In this document: positions 49,801 to 56,900 of the stretch, piece by piece
How the letters are laid out: the number at the start of each line of letters is the position of its first letter
How positions within the stretch are numbered: the stretch's first letter is position 1
NCBI GenBank assembly: GCA_014526335.1
Contig: JACTAT010000061.1
Span: 2,351,553 to 2,415,552, forward strand
Reading direction: 5' to 3'
Length of the DNA: 64,000 nt
Source: Chrysaora quinquecirrha
Taxonomy: Eukaryota; Cnidaria; Scyphozoa; Semaeostomeae; Pelagiidae
The notes under the pieces: generated by a model
What the model saw: only the letters and a program-made list of their open reading frames with translations
Databases searched by the model: none
What the model was told of the DNA's origin: nothing
Position numbers and translations under genes: made by a program

Positions 49801-50239
49801 TAATGTTGTTTAGCTCCCTAGCAGTCTTATCTTTGATGAAATGCAGAACGAGTGCTTGAGGGTACTCTTATTTGCCGCTTACCAACATTATTTATGGGAG
49901 GAGGCCAGGGGGGGTCTGCTGTTGTCTCTATAGAGGAAATAGTGCAAGTGTTCCAGGACTTCTGAGGCCCCATTAGGGGGTCAGAATATCCCACATATAC
50001 AAATCAACATTATTCTTCAAACTTTTCAAATATTTCGATCGCTTGCTTTTATCGATTTCTATCGTGGTCCTGTATGATTTGTCTTGATTCTTTGACTCTC
50101 TCCTAGGTCAAATCATAGTCCTCTTTGCGTGAACGAATTAGAAGAGAAACTAGCTGCAGTGAAAACCAATCGAGACATGGAGGAATCCCAGGATTTAAGT
50201 GACTGGCATTTTCAAAAGGTACCACATGACTTTTTATAG
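26472..50239 (+). CDS. RGS7-like: R7-type regulator of G-protein signalling (DEP-DHEX-GGL-RGS), about 17 coding exons
   Basis: GTPase-activating protein for Gi/o-class alpha subunits; R7 members bind Gbeta5 through GGL. Exons: 26472-26567, 28333-28432, 28911-28958, 29068-29180, 29376-29427, 30690-30766, 31120-31201, 31364-31426, 32202-32234, 32497-32558, 44405-44515, 45378-45506, 45983-46057, 46409-46520 (duplicates 47896-47970, 48350-48461), 48651-48775, 49303-49736 or -49813, 50107-50239. The DEP domain has AEALNLGNLLLHYGYIYPSD and FRFQNTKYWPSQKPDGS. DHEX has EEEAYWRVHRPRE. The GGL helix is VQTEVNSLKDKARLIRIPTS. The RGS domain has LEKWKISLNTLLSDPKGIEE, FLQKEFSGENLRFWLHCEEL, APGAKFEINVDNKAM, RYAFDTAQSQIFSLMSTDSY. 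The tail is Ser/Pro-rich. One DHEX exon between 29427 and 30690 is not confidently placed, because phases 1 and 0 do not join. Exons 16 and 17 also do not join in phase. Confidence 0.88.
27838..28262. repeat. ATC/TCA trinucleotide array in RGS intron 1
   Basis: Interrupted CATCATCAT repeat of about 420 bases, ending 70 bases before the exon at 28333. It produces open His/Ile-rich frames on both strands that are not genes. Confidence 0.9.
28590..28832. mobile_element. Possible inverted-repeat element in RGS intron 2
   Basis: The left end TAAGCCCCATTTACGC is roughly inverse to the right end GTTTAAATTGGGCTTTA. The interior has an inner palindrome around GGACCACCTCTTCTCTGGTCC and two CCGTGC motifs. 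Non-coding; end matches are imperfect. Confidence 0.45.
29620..30010. repeat. (CTAA)n tetranucleotide array 1 with higher-order unit
   Basis: About 390 bases of CTAA repeats with occasional CTAG substitutions. A variant block ACTTCTGATTAACTAGCACT is present twice, near 29736 and 29891, showing that long units duplicated as well as single tetramers. It lies between RGS DEP and DHEX exons. Confidence 0.95.
30795..31073. mobile_element. MITE-like element, family D copy 1 (TACCGTATTTCTTCGATTAA ends)
   Basis: The left end TACCGTATTTCTTCGATTAA and the right end GGGCGCTTATTCGAGAAAAG are inverted. Inside is GGAGCAATTTCTTGAAAATT. The same family occurs at 61875-62275, partly at 54137-54237, and as end fragments near 44870 and 46640-46686. 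Non-coding. Confidence 0.75.
31557..31890. repeat. (CTAA)n tetranucleotide array 2
   Basis: About 330 bases of the same CTAA tetranucleotide with CTAG interruptions. It lies between the exon ending 31426 and that starting 32202. With array 1 it brackets three RGS exons (30690-31426) in direct orientation. Confidence 0.95.
33295..34418 (-). pseudogene. Class A GPCR 1, antisense in RGS intron, broken in intracellular loop 3
   Basis: Rhodopsin-family receptor. The N-terminal piece (34418-33756) carries TM1-TM5. It includes LNCLVLVVIIKNKSLQT, SLASSDMIAGLLIQPLK, an ERY-type TM3 end (FERYFAIFYPF) and a very short second extracellular loop before TM5. A TAG stop follows QEQIGER in loop 3. TM6-TM7 resume in another frame (from about 33651), with VCYIPSCVL, STLNPIIYC and a helix-8 region, ending at 33295. 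All three frames of the roughly 100 bases between contain stops or no junction. It is therefore a pseudogene, an unrecognised short intron, or a sequence error. It closely resembles the receptor at 37248-38378. Confidence 0.8.
34870..35345. repeat. Diverged tandem repeat, about 155-bp unit, three copies
   Basis: Units start near 34877, 35028 and 35183. Each contains a CCTCTxxCTCTGG / GTTCAGCTCTGT-like block, then a (T)TCCAAACGTGT-like block, GTAGATCAAAT, a CTTTGATCACT-like block and GCTTTCT. The copies are clearly diverged. It lies upstream of GPCR 1, read from its strand. No coding frame persists. Confidence 0.65.
36836..37243. mobile_element. Inverted-repeat (MITE-like) element, family B copy 3
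   Basis: The left end GTACACG followed by a T-run and TATAAGAAAC is the inverse of the right end GTTTCTTATAAA...CGTGTAC. The motif AGTTCTAAAAGTTTCTTAA recurs four times inside. About 408 bp, abutting the 3' end of GPCR 2. Confidence 0.8.
37248..38378 (-). CDS. Class A (rhodopsin-family) GPCR 2, intact, single exon, antisense in RGS intron
   Basis: A 376-residue seven-transmembrane receptor. N-terminus with a glycosylation sequon (NYT, residues 6-8). TM1 is about 38-66, TM2 75-98 (SLAFSDMITGLFTQP), TM3 113-145 ending LQRYIAVFYPY (QRY in place of DRY), TM4 157-178 and TM5 188-212. The loop between TM4 and TM5 is only a few residues (LTPQMLLQR), as in melanocortin/adenosine-like receptors lacking the ECL2 cysteine. 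Loop 3 is short and basic. TM6 is 250-270 with CYLPSG and TM7 about 285-305 with NSTINPLIYC, followed by helix 8 (MRKKIYEV). The ligand cannot be inferred. It sits with two paralogues in the 11.8-kb intron of the RGS gene, on the opposite strand. Single exon, which is usual for this receptor class in cnidarians. Confidence 0.92.
   Translation of the reverse strand: MPLKSNYTCIKTGDKKLRLLFQCLNLEMNYPLYGSYEYSFLGIALFDFILSPITALMNAVVLFTIYKHKSLQTISNCIIFSLAFSDMITGLFTQPIKGIVMLNIFSCQPDCSFHVAALQLSYSLGIVSFLTLSLITLQRYIAVFYPYKYEALTLRKSLVIRVILGLWLLAALTTGLSFLTPQMLLQRTFAIAVIVVSLIFSISAHIRIVRVVNRIRRSVRDQQGAVRRINGENAPEEPATRGHIASKATKVAVSVLAAMALCYLPSGVFTALRFFGMANDFVRAFHDWTQSLVLMNSTINPLIYCLQMKDMRKKIYEVIKFNKDVSLAIRRQPIGFNTRDFLAQISQQTRNETQSDGIGPKNNDSNTRVDHNFNRA
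38379..41558. other. Spacer between GPCR 2 and GPCR 3, no gene recognised
   Basis: Still inside the RGS intron. I see a GGAATGGAAT-rich patch near 40560-40620, a 15-base inverted repeat pair at 41279-41293 and 41462-41476, and a short direct repeat of CTAAATATGATACAT near 41230-41265. ORFs here are short and lack motifs. Confidence 0.4.
41279..41476. mobile_element. Small inverted-repeat element with 15-base perfect arms
   Basis: TCAATAAGCAACTGG at 41279 is the exact inverse of CCAGTTGCTTATTGA at 41462, enclosing about 170 bases. Related half-motifs CTTATAAGCAACTAG and TTAAGCAACTCCTG lie at the edges. Non-coding. Confidence 0.55.
41559..42641 (-). CDS. Class A (rhodopsin-family) GPCR 3, intact, single exon, antisense in RGS intron
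   Basis: A 360-residue seven-transmembrane receptor. TM1 is about 46-73 (VLMNLLTVIAV) and TM2 83-108 (LLVSLAVSDALTGMVTQPF). TM3 122-150 ends with a classical DRY motif (LDRYIAILHPF). TM4 is 168-188, with a very short loop to TM5 (ATSQMWLQQ), and TM5 195-215. Loop 3 has KHARKRD. TM6 is about 253-276 with ICYLPQSV and TM7 about 293-312 with CSTLNPIIYC, then LRDLRRKIL and a CPC cysteine pair suited to palmitoylation. A second start at residue 10 (MNSTNGKC, sequon NST) is possible. It is more diverged from the other two receptors but keeps the same TM4-TM5 shortening, so all three probably arose by local duplication. Confidence 0.92.
   Translation of the reverse strand: MLFNVLPSKMNSTNGKCVQMPHGIQAFHDTCIDLKIVYFVSGWHRYSLTGIIVFDTALTVPTVLMNLLTVIAVTKNRSLQSVSNMLLVSLAVSDALTGMVTQPFIIISLVWVLQCTSICWLFVTAYQTGYYLAIVSFLTLTAVTLDRYIAILHPFRYQQWTITKLFTYRVIAVTWLGPIIIVAISFATSQMWLQQLSLAILAPFSVGLSIYAQVKTIKAVKHARKRDLSVSIGPHGLTNYSEKRKRNIVGKATKVATMILVTTIICYLPQSVLTIIRMLQKDRFGFQGIYDWTKSLVLLCSTLNPIIYCFNLRDLRRKILQMICPCKYGFRRRTTDINPATIVTGNADVTIRRKITESEF
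42781..42942 (+). mobile_element. tRNA-derived SINE (family 1)
   Basis: Head GGCATCGTGGCCTAATCCAG, B-box-like GGGTTCAAGCCC, GTCACAGCAAGGATCGAGGT, and tail CACCATTTCACCTTCACC. Plus orientation, about 140 bases before the GPCR 3 start read from its strand. Confidence 0.8.
43025..43130 (-). mobile_element. Second tRNA-like repeat (family 2), minus orientation
   Basis: On the minus strand: GGAGAGCCTTGGGCTGTATG, later CATGCAGTCCAGGTTCAAAT (B-box-like GGTTCAAATCC) and CCATCTACTGTGGTATGCCA. Its relative 43195-43290 is in plus orientation, making an inverted pair. Confidence 0.55.
43195..43290 (+). mobile_element. Second tRNA-like repeat (family 2), plus orientation
   Basis: Contains GTTGGCTCTCTGGTCAAGCA, then GAAGCAGTCCAGGTTGGAAT (B-box-like) and CCCACCTATTGTGGTTTGCA, matching the minus-oriented copy 90 bases upstream. 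Confidence 0.55.
43877..44430 (+). repeat. RGS-exon duplication, copy 1 (internally deleted)
   Basis: Matches copy 2 from AAATGCAAAACATAACAATA onward, but skips about 290 bases that in copy 2 hold the LEKWKISLNTLL exon. It continues with ATTATTTATCGTTTTGAATA through the intron to the first 32 bases of the FWLHCEELRYA exon, where identity ends at CTTCGATATGCTG. The copy is fused to the RGS linker exon. Confidence 0.85.
44225..44325. repeat. Family A repeat fragment in RGS duplication copy 1
   Basis: GTCAAACAATGTTTGTGACG, GGCCAAACAGCCAAACAATG and GTTTGATTGTTTGGCCAGGT are typical family A motifs. The same fragment is carried in copies 2 (about 45810-45905) and 3 (about 47725-47820). Confidence 0.65.
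45130..46565 (+). repeat. RGS-exon duplication, copy 2 (all three exons open)
   Basis: Contains exons 45378-45506, 45983-46057 and 46409-46520, each with intact splice sites and frame. It includes a degraded family 1 SINE (46155-46318) and family A sequence. Matches copy 3 at an offset of about 1.93 kb. Confidence 0.88.
46155..46318 (+). mobile_element. Degraded family 1 SINE in RGS duplication copy 2
   Basis: B-box-like GGGTTCGAGCCC, then GGCATGGTCAAGGTGTCATT and tail ATCATTTCACCTTCACC. The head is altered (GGTTCGTAAAGTTGCTGTAG). The copy 3 counterpart is at 48070-48260. Confidence 0.65.
46911..47092 (+). mobile_element. Family 1 SINE at the boundary of RGS duplication copy 3
   Basis: Head AAGGTGTTGTGGTGTCGTGG, GTCACAGCAAGGGCTGCGGT and tail CATCTGTCACCTTCACC. 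The same tail fragment (CATCGGTCATCTTCACC) precedes copy 2 at about 45140-45165, so the duplicated unit begins at a SINE end. Confidence 0.75.
47055..48505 (+). repeat. RGS-exon duplication, copy 3 (first exon frameshifted)
   Basis: The exon at 47313-47440 is 128 bases against 129 in copy 2. A T is missing in the run after GAATTAGATA, so the frame closes at AAAATCTAA. Exons 47896-47970 and 48350-48461 remain open, with one Thr to Met change (DFTAPG to DFMAPG). The intron keeps a SINE remnant at 48070-48260. Confidence 0.88.
48070..48260 (+). mobile_element. Family 1 SINE remnant in RGS duplication copy 3
   Basis: Head GGCTCGTAAAATTGCTGTGT, B-box-like GGGTTTGAGTCC, and tail CACCATTTCACCTTCACC. 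It is orthologous within the duplication to 46155-46318. Confidence 0.7.
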
Positions 50240-50953
50240 CAGCTCTGATTCGATATGTCTTGCGTTAACTTCCCAAAAGTCCCAGAATTTATCAAACAGA
50301 AAAACTAAGTGGCAGAGGCTTGAAGAATTTGTTTAAACCTGGTATTTTCTAATAATTAGACACAGTATCAGTAAACTGAAATAGTCAATATCAATATGTA
50401 TCGGAAAAGGGCCTTGCAGATTTGCAGATCCTATGTTTAATCGGTAAATCGTGAATTCAAACAGAGCTTAATTTTATCCTGTTGAATAATGAAATTGTAT
50501 TATTTACTCTGTTTTATAGAGTATACAAAATATATATATTTATGTATGAAACAGTGGAAAATGATTAACGATTAAGTCAATTTTCGAGTAAATTTTATCT
50601 CTCCAAAAAAATATTTCTCATTCCCTACCTTCTTTCACACCTTAAATTTAAACACTTTCACGAACATTTAAGATGAACGTGACAGGGAATCCACTGAAAG
50701 CCATCCTGTCTCAAGACTTGTCTCAGAATTTTCACCAAAATGCTTCAATTCCATAGTTCCATAATTCCGCTATCCTGGATTCTTCCGTTCCTTACACGCG
50801 TCTTTCCTGTTCCATATTCCACATTCGTGAAATTACAAAATCGCACTTATCAGCATTCACCATGCGCAGGTCCCTCCCACCTCTATATGTCTGCACTTTG
50901 CTCCGTCACAGTTCTGGTTCTGTCTACTTCCTTGTTGACGAATTTGCTTGAAA

Positions 50954-51646
50954 ATGGCAACGAAAATCGAGGTCCTCGTTCATGCTGCAGCTTTTCTGAT
51001 TTTCGCTTCAACTATTTATCACAATATCGCGAATATATTCATAAAAGGAACAACAGATTCTTATGGCGGAAGATTCAAGTTTTTAACATTCATCAATTTG
51101 CTCTTGTCTGTCGGGTATTACGCAATCGCTTTCTTTGGAGACCTTTTCAAGATTGGCCTAAGCTTTTCTGAGGATTCTGGAAACGTTAATAGACCATCAA
51201 GCAAAAAGAATAATGGCTTTCACTCAAAGTTGATCCGTTTTCGAGATGTCATGTTTGGGGCTTTTGTCTTTCCAATTGCGATTGTTGTCACGACAGCTTT
51301 CTGGGGGGTCATGGCAGTCAACTCTGAGCTAATGTTGCCTTCAAATGTTCGACATATAATTCCTGCAAATGGCTTCTACAACCATGGTGCGCATTCATTA
51401 CCTATGATTATGGCTTTGATTGAGTTATGTTTCGTCTCTCATCTCAATTATCCAAATAAGAAGACTGGACTATTGTTATTTAGCTTTTTCTGCATAATCT
51501 ATGTCACGTGGTTGTTCTGGATTGCGTACAGAGCAAATATCTGGGTTTATCCAGTTCTTAAAGTATTGAGCTGGCCTGGTGTGTTTGCATTTTTGGGTGG
51601 ATTTTATTCAGTTGGGGGTTTTTCTTTCTTATTGGACATCATATAA
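50954..51646 (+). CDS. AIG1: AIG1/ADTRP-family membrane hydrolase, copy 1
   Basis: A 230-residue six-transmembrane protein of the androgen-induced gene 1 family. In vertebrates these hydrolyse fatty acid esters of hydroxy fatty acids in ER/plasma membranes. The family's catalytic threonine is in SYGGRFKFLTFINLL (Thr45) and the catalytic histidine in FYNHGAHSLPMI (His147). Further family features are LRDVMFGAFVFPIAI-like TM3, AFWGVMAVNSELMLPSNVRH, and WLFWIAYRANIWVYPVL near the end. Single exon. The start ATG 50954 gives a hydrophobic TM1 (LVHAAAFLIFASTIYHNIA). The neighbour 200 bases downstream is a paralogue in the same orientation. AIG1 and ADTRP cannot be separated by eye, so the symbol is provisional. 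Confidence 0.88.
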   Translation: MATKIEVLVHAAAFLIFASTIYHNIANIFIKGTTDSYGGRFKFLTFINLLLSVGYYAIAFFGDLFKIGLSFSEDSGNVNRPSSKKNNGFHSKLIRFRDVMFGAFVFPIAIVVTTAFWGVMAVNSELMLPSNVRHIIPANGFYNHGAHSLPMIMALIELCFVSHLNYPNKKTGLLLFSFFCIIYVTWLFWIAYRANIWVYPVLKVLSWPGVFAFLGGFYSVGGFSFLLDII

Positions 51647-51843
51647 ACTCTTGCATGTCAACATCAAAAAGGGAAAAGTATTATTGATTATTATAAGTCA
51701 TTTTGTTAATGAAGATGAAATACAGTTATCTTAAATTGCGTTTGTTTTTGGGTTATTTTTCCAAGAAATTTTAGGGTTATGCTCTGCGAAGGAGTTAGCC
51801 TCGACTGCAAAACAGTTGTTTTTGTTGTCTCAGCTGCTCAAAA

Positions 51844-52596
51844 TGGCAGACGGACAAGAGCGGTAAGAAGGCCTTCTTTTTTCATCTATTTTGCTTGATA
51901 ATCAACGTAATTGGCTGCTATTACGATCTTTTTTATATTAAAATGAAACATTTTGAGACTTACGGTGGCAGAACAAAGTTTTTAACGCACTGGTCGCAGT
52001 ATATACACGCTTTTTTCTTCGCATTTGCAACCGGCCTAAATTTTTACCTTGTCGTCAGTGAAGCGAAGAAAGACCCCACCCATGAAAAGATGAAGGCCTC
52101 AGGATCGGAAAAACCAAAGAGAAATGTACTTTTGGCTCGTGTTCGAGACAACTTTTTTGTTGCTGTTTGTTTTCCGTTTGGGGTCATCGTGTGTCTTTTA
52201 TTCTGGGGGGTCACAATGATTGACCCAAATGGTGTCGTGTCGCCTGAAAACCTCAAAGTCATGCCTCTTTTTGGCTTGTACAACAATTATCTTCATACAT
52301 TTCCGCTTATTTTTGATATTGCTGCTCTCTACGTGATCTCGCATCATTACCCCAAAAGATGGATTGGCATCACGTGCATATGTTGCATGGCATTGTCTTA
52401 CGTCTCATGGCTGGTCCATGTCGGTAACCACACTGGTTATTGGAGTTACGCGTTTGTTGAGCATCAAAGTCAATCTGAATTTGTGATTTTCGTCCTCTTT
52501 TGCATCGCTTCAACGACTGCAGTTTATATCTTTGGAGAGAAACTGTCTGTTTTCATCTGGAGGAAAGAACAGCAGGAATACCCAAAGAAATACTAG
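51844..52596 (+). CDS. AIG1: AIG1/ADTRP-family membrane hydrolase, copy 2, N-terminal frame break
   Basis: Paralogue of the preceding gene, about 250 residues. The catalytic Thr lies in TYGGRTKFLTHWSQYIH and the catalytic His in LYNNYLHTFPLIFD. VRDNFFVAVCFPFGVIVCLL and LFWGVTMIDPNGVVSPENLK match the family. The long frame is open from about 51866. The only good upstream ATG (51844, MADGQER) is followed by TAA in its own frame at 51865-51867. Removing one base there would join it to KKAFFFHLFCLIINVIGCYY, a proper TM1. Otherwise translation would start at ATG 51943 (MKHFETYGG) and lack TM1. The end KKY is followed by an AATAAA at 52764-52769. The two copies are clearly diverged, so the duplication is old. 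Confidence 0.82.
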   Translation, partial: WQTDKSGKKAFFFHLFCLIINVIGCYYDLFYIKMKHFETYGGRTKFLTHWSQYIHAFFFAFATGLNFYLVVSEAKKDPTHEKMKASGSEKPKRNVLLARVRDNFFVAVCFPFGVIVCLLFWGVTMIDPNGVVSPENLKVMPLFGLYNNYLHTFPLIFDIAALYVISHHYPKRWIGITCICCMALSYVSWLVHVGNHTGYWSYAFVEHQSQSEFVIFVLFCIASTTAVYIFGEKLSVFIWRKEQQEYPKKY

Positions 52597-52763
52597 AGGC
52601 ATGGAATGAACTGATGCCGTTACCTTTAGAAAGGGCTTCAGCAGATTAGTATCAACAGAACTCTCACAACGTGAAAATCATTTTTTATTGTAGATTTTAT
52701 TTATCTAGACTAAGCAATATTTAACAAATATTTAACCCCGATAGATATTGACTGACTTTTTAA

Positions 52764-52769
52764 AATAAA
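52764..52769 (+). terminator. Possible poly(A) signal for the AIG1-like gene 2
   Basis: AATAAA about 168 bases after the stop codon, in AT-rich DNA. Confidence 0.4.
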
Positions 52770-53109
52770 CATTGGTAGCATTTAAATTATATAATGAAAT
52801 TGTTCTTACACTACACTGAATGTAATGTACAATGAATTACACTCATAGCATCTAAAACATATTAATGAAATTGTTCTAAGTTTTGTAATGTTAATTTTAT
52901 TTGTGGTACATTACCCTTCCAAATGAGTTTGTAACCTTAAGGCTTTATAAAGTTAAAAGTTTTTATTTATAAGCTATTTTTATTTATTTACGTTTGGTTT
53001 GTTTTATTATTTTCTTTGTTTGTTTCGATTATCTTTTCTACTGTGTAATGCGGAAAATCGTTCTCAAAGATAGCCACATTATTTCTCTTTTTTCCTGTTC
53101 GTCTATTCT

Positions 53110-53325
53110 AAGACACCGCCAAACGATCAAACATTGTTTTTGAGCATTTTTGCTTGCATCAAGCAAAAACTGTTTTGAACTTCTTCAAAAATATTTCGCA
53201 ACAAATTTCACTGATTTTTTCTCGTCGAGTTATGTTTGTGACGTGGCAAAAGTCAAATATTGCTTGAATTGCGAATTTCAAAAGTTTGTCAACATGTTTG
53301 ATTGTTTGGCCAGGTCCTAAATTCG
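53110..53325. repeat. Palindromic CAAACATTG-type repeat (family A)
   Basis: Left end CGCCAAACGATCAAACATTG and right end GTTTGATTGTTTGGCCAGGT are inverse. Internal TTGCTTGCATCAAGCAAAAA and TATGTTTGTGACGTGGCAAA are present. Between convergent genes, non-coding. Confidence 0.75.
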
Positions 53326-53924
53326 GAGTTCCCTGTCATCTTATCATTCTTGTATAAAAGCTAAAAAACACACAAAACAAAGAAGGAAGAAATAACTGCA
53401 TTTTCGACATTACCATTTAATTTTACATATACCCAAATTTTACATCGTTATATTGATGATATTTAATCATTATTTGTATATGTTACTGGATTAGGGTTCC
53501 TTGTTGGGGAATACTCCAAATGTTTATACATTAGTTGTGTTATTAAGTTTTGAAAATTTCTTAAATAATAAGTAATGGTTAAACTTTCGAAATCGCAGAA
53601 TAAGGGCTGGGAGCATACGAAATTCTGTAAGGTAATTAGAAACACATTGAGCTATTTGGATGTTCTTTAAACTGTTGCGAGGAGGGACGTTGTGAGGTTA
53701 TGGCGGAACGGCAACCCTAAAGCAAAGTATTTGCGGATCGCGGAGTAGGGAGTGCGGAACTTGGAAGACGATGAAACTGGCAGATTACAGCAATAAAGTG
53801 TATTCTCAAAGGTCCACCCTGCAACTCCCGGTAATGAGGTAGCTAAACGTGTGGACTTATACAAATTTGGCGTCGAGAAAGTGACTTGCTTTTTGCTTGA
53901 TGAAATGGTTACCTTTGCACTTTG

Positions 53925-56900
53925 TTAATAGTTAAGATCCAGCCAGGTTAGCTGGGTAACTTTGTTAGTGTTAGGTTCGTTCGTAACGAATTGAGATATA
54001 TAATACAGGCGATGCTTATATACTAGCATGTCTTTCACTTCAAAGTTCATTTTGTAGCATCCTTCTTCTTCGGTGTTATCTTTGATGGTTTTTCTTCCTG
54101 CAGAGAAAAAACAAGTTTGCATTACGTCAATACTGGTACCGTATTTCCTTGATTAAGCACCTGAGACTTTTTAAAAACCGTTTCAAATTGGAGCAATTAT
54201 TTGTAAATGTATGAATAAGCTAACGTTCTGACGAAAACTAAATTGAAAATTTGATAAGAGGTTTGAATTTGATTAGTGAAGGTTGTGCCAGATATAGCGT
54301 CGACTTAGGAAAGATGCAACACTTTGATGCGATAACAGACAATGATACAAAAACTGCACAATATTTATGCAGTAATGATTTATGTGCATTGTGCCATATT
54401 AAGTGGCGATAGAAGAAAGATGCAACATTTTGGTGCAATACCAGACAACGATACAACACTTGAATTGTTTGATACAACTTCGTTGATGCAACCTTACCTG
54501 TTTCTTTCGTTGCGTTTTTCCAGATGTAATTTGCTTTGTTGATCTCCAATATTTTGAACATCGGAGTGGAACTTTGGCAGCTTTTGACGGAACTTTTCCG
54601 CTGGTTTTTCTCAAACCAATTCAAAGACTCATTCTTCAGTCTCTGTTTCAAATGGCTCAATCCAACCTCGGTTTCATTCATGACGCCAGATGGGTCTTTC
54701 GCTGCTTCAGTGATGTCAAATAAAACTTTCTTCAGGGAGTTTTTCCACCTGTTGCCTCCTTCTTTCTCGGCACGTGAGCCATCGCCATTTGCAGACCATG
54801 CTTCCTTTCCAACATCCCGTCGCTTTCTTCTGATTGGCTCTTTAACTTGAACACCTCGGAGCCACTCAACATCGTTATCCAGGTCGTCAAGCAAAGGTAC
54901 AAAGTCGCTGTCGTTGTTGTAGTCAGTAGCTAGCAATCCTTTGAGCTGATTGGTCAGAACATGTCCAAGATTTCTGTTGCTGAGATTGAGTAAGTGGCTC
55001 CTTGTTGATCTAAAGTCTTTCAGAACTGACTCAGTTGTGATACCGTAGGATATAAGGAATCGCAATAGTAGATAATTGCATACAAGGTGAAATAGTTTAT
55101 GATAACGAGTCACCCCCATATCATTGATGCCGATGTATTCACGTAGATTATCCAACACGTCCTTATCGATTGCCTCGATATCAATATCATTTGCCTCGTC
55201 TTCATCTGATAGATCACCAAGACTAGTATCTTCCATCTTTGGTTTCTTGACCAAAGGCAATTCAGCAGTTTCCTCATCCACTGCCTTCGGCCCTTGCTTT
55301 ACCAATCTTTCGCCAATCTTGCTACAAATTCTCGGCCTATCTTTCAGCAACATTACAAATAGCTTCTTCTTAGCTGGGTCGATTTCAGCCATCAGCACAG
55401 GGGTTTCTGGAATCTTTATGGTATAAGGATCAAAAGAGTTTCTGAAGTTGTAGATGCTTAAGATTGAGTCTTCGCATGTATTCTCGCTTGTTTTAAACAC
55501 CGCAAGCAATGGTCTTCCGAAGTTTTTCACGGGCAGAATTGAGATACTGCAAAAGATAGAGAAAGTTTTAGTTTCTTTCTATTTCTCTAGTAAAACGTCC
55601 AGTCCATTGGTTGGACTACTTTGAAGCCAGGTGGACGCCCCCTTTCTTCAACTGGCATCTCTAACAAGGATTACACAGGCTGTAGCTAAAACGGTAGTCC
55701 GCACTATGTACACTTTGCTAGTACACTCTACTGGTTCACTATCCCGGTACGAGACGGGTAAGATGTGAATCAAACGTTTTTGCCGTTTTTTATTAACATT
55801 ATGCCAGTATCAAGTGAAATTGTCCTATATGTGAAATGGTCCGATTGAAATGGGATGTGTTTCATTTGTTAGCAAAGCAACTATGTTTTTTGGTCCAAAA
55901 CAGTTAACCCTATTTTTGGGGAAAATTTACCCAAAATGGCACACTCGTGATCTGGCCAAAATTTCACAAAACATGACACATAATTAGGGCGAAGAATCGG
56001 CAAATTACCCATTGTCCGGAGCAGCATTTTAACCAAACCTGCAGAATTATTCTCGCCTTAGTCTGGACGAAAACTTAATTACCATTTCGCAGACATGTCC
56101 GCATTTCAGAGATGTACGCTAAGAGAAAGCAGCCTGAACAGTAGCGTAGCAGAAAGTAGTAAGCGGGGCAGTCATCCCCGCCCCCAATCATCGCTAAGAT
56201 AGGTTTGTATATAGGCTAAATCTGATGTTAATGTGTCGCAGGGTTTGACTTAGTAGTTTGTTCTTTTAACCATTCATTTTCCTTGACGTCCTATTTGCCC
56301 CCCTCCCCACTGTTGGGTGTCAAGCTACACCACTTGGGCTGAAATATATGAAGTGGTCAAATATTCAGAACTTACCTCTCTATGCGTCCTCGCCTAGCAT
56401 CAATAGTCTTTCGCAGCTTCAGCGTGGCACCATCAATGAAAGCAATCAATCCCTCTTGAAGCGCGAACCCAATATCCTTGACTCCATCATTAGAAATGTC
56501 ATGATGAACCGGTCTGACATTCGTTCTCGCATTCTTTACAACCAGAAGAGGATTCTCACTGACAAGGTTAACTTTCTTCCTCGCACCAGTCGCGATTTCA
56601 ACCAGCCTTTTCAATCTCACTGCCCAGATTGTTGATTTGTTATTGCGTTGCGTGCCAAACAAGATGCAGGTATTGTTTTTGGCATCATTATGTTGCATCA
56701 AGAATGACGATGGCAATTGACTGAGTTGGTAACGTATTTTGCTGCCTAGAAGATCTCCTCTAATACCTGATACCAGAGCTATACCTGAAATCATGGTGTT
56801 TTCTGTTGATTGCCAAGAGCATACCACAATCAGGTCTAAAATGCCATCTGAATCTATGTCTTCTATTTGGGAAACTGAGTGAATCTCACTACAAGGTTTA

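Noticed and set aside
54238..54497. C-terminal 85 residues of the open frame running past the FAM234-like exon 2 (VASTKLYQT...)
   Set aside because: A good donor (CAG|GTAAGG) precedes it and a phase-matched exon follows at 54097, so this stretch is intron.
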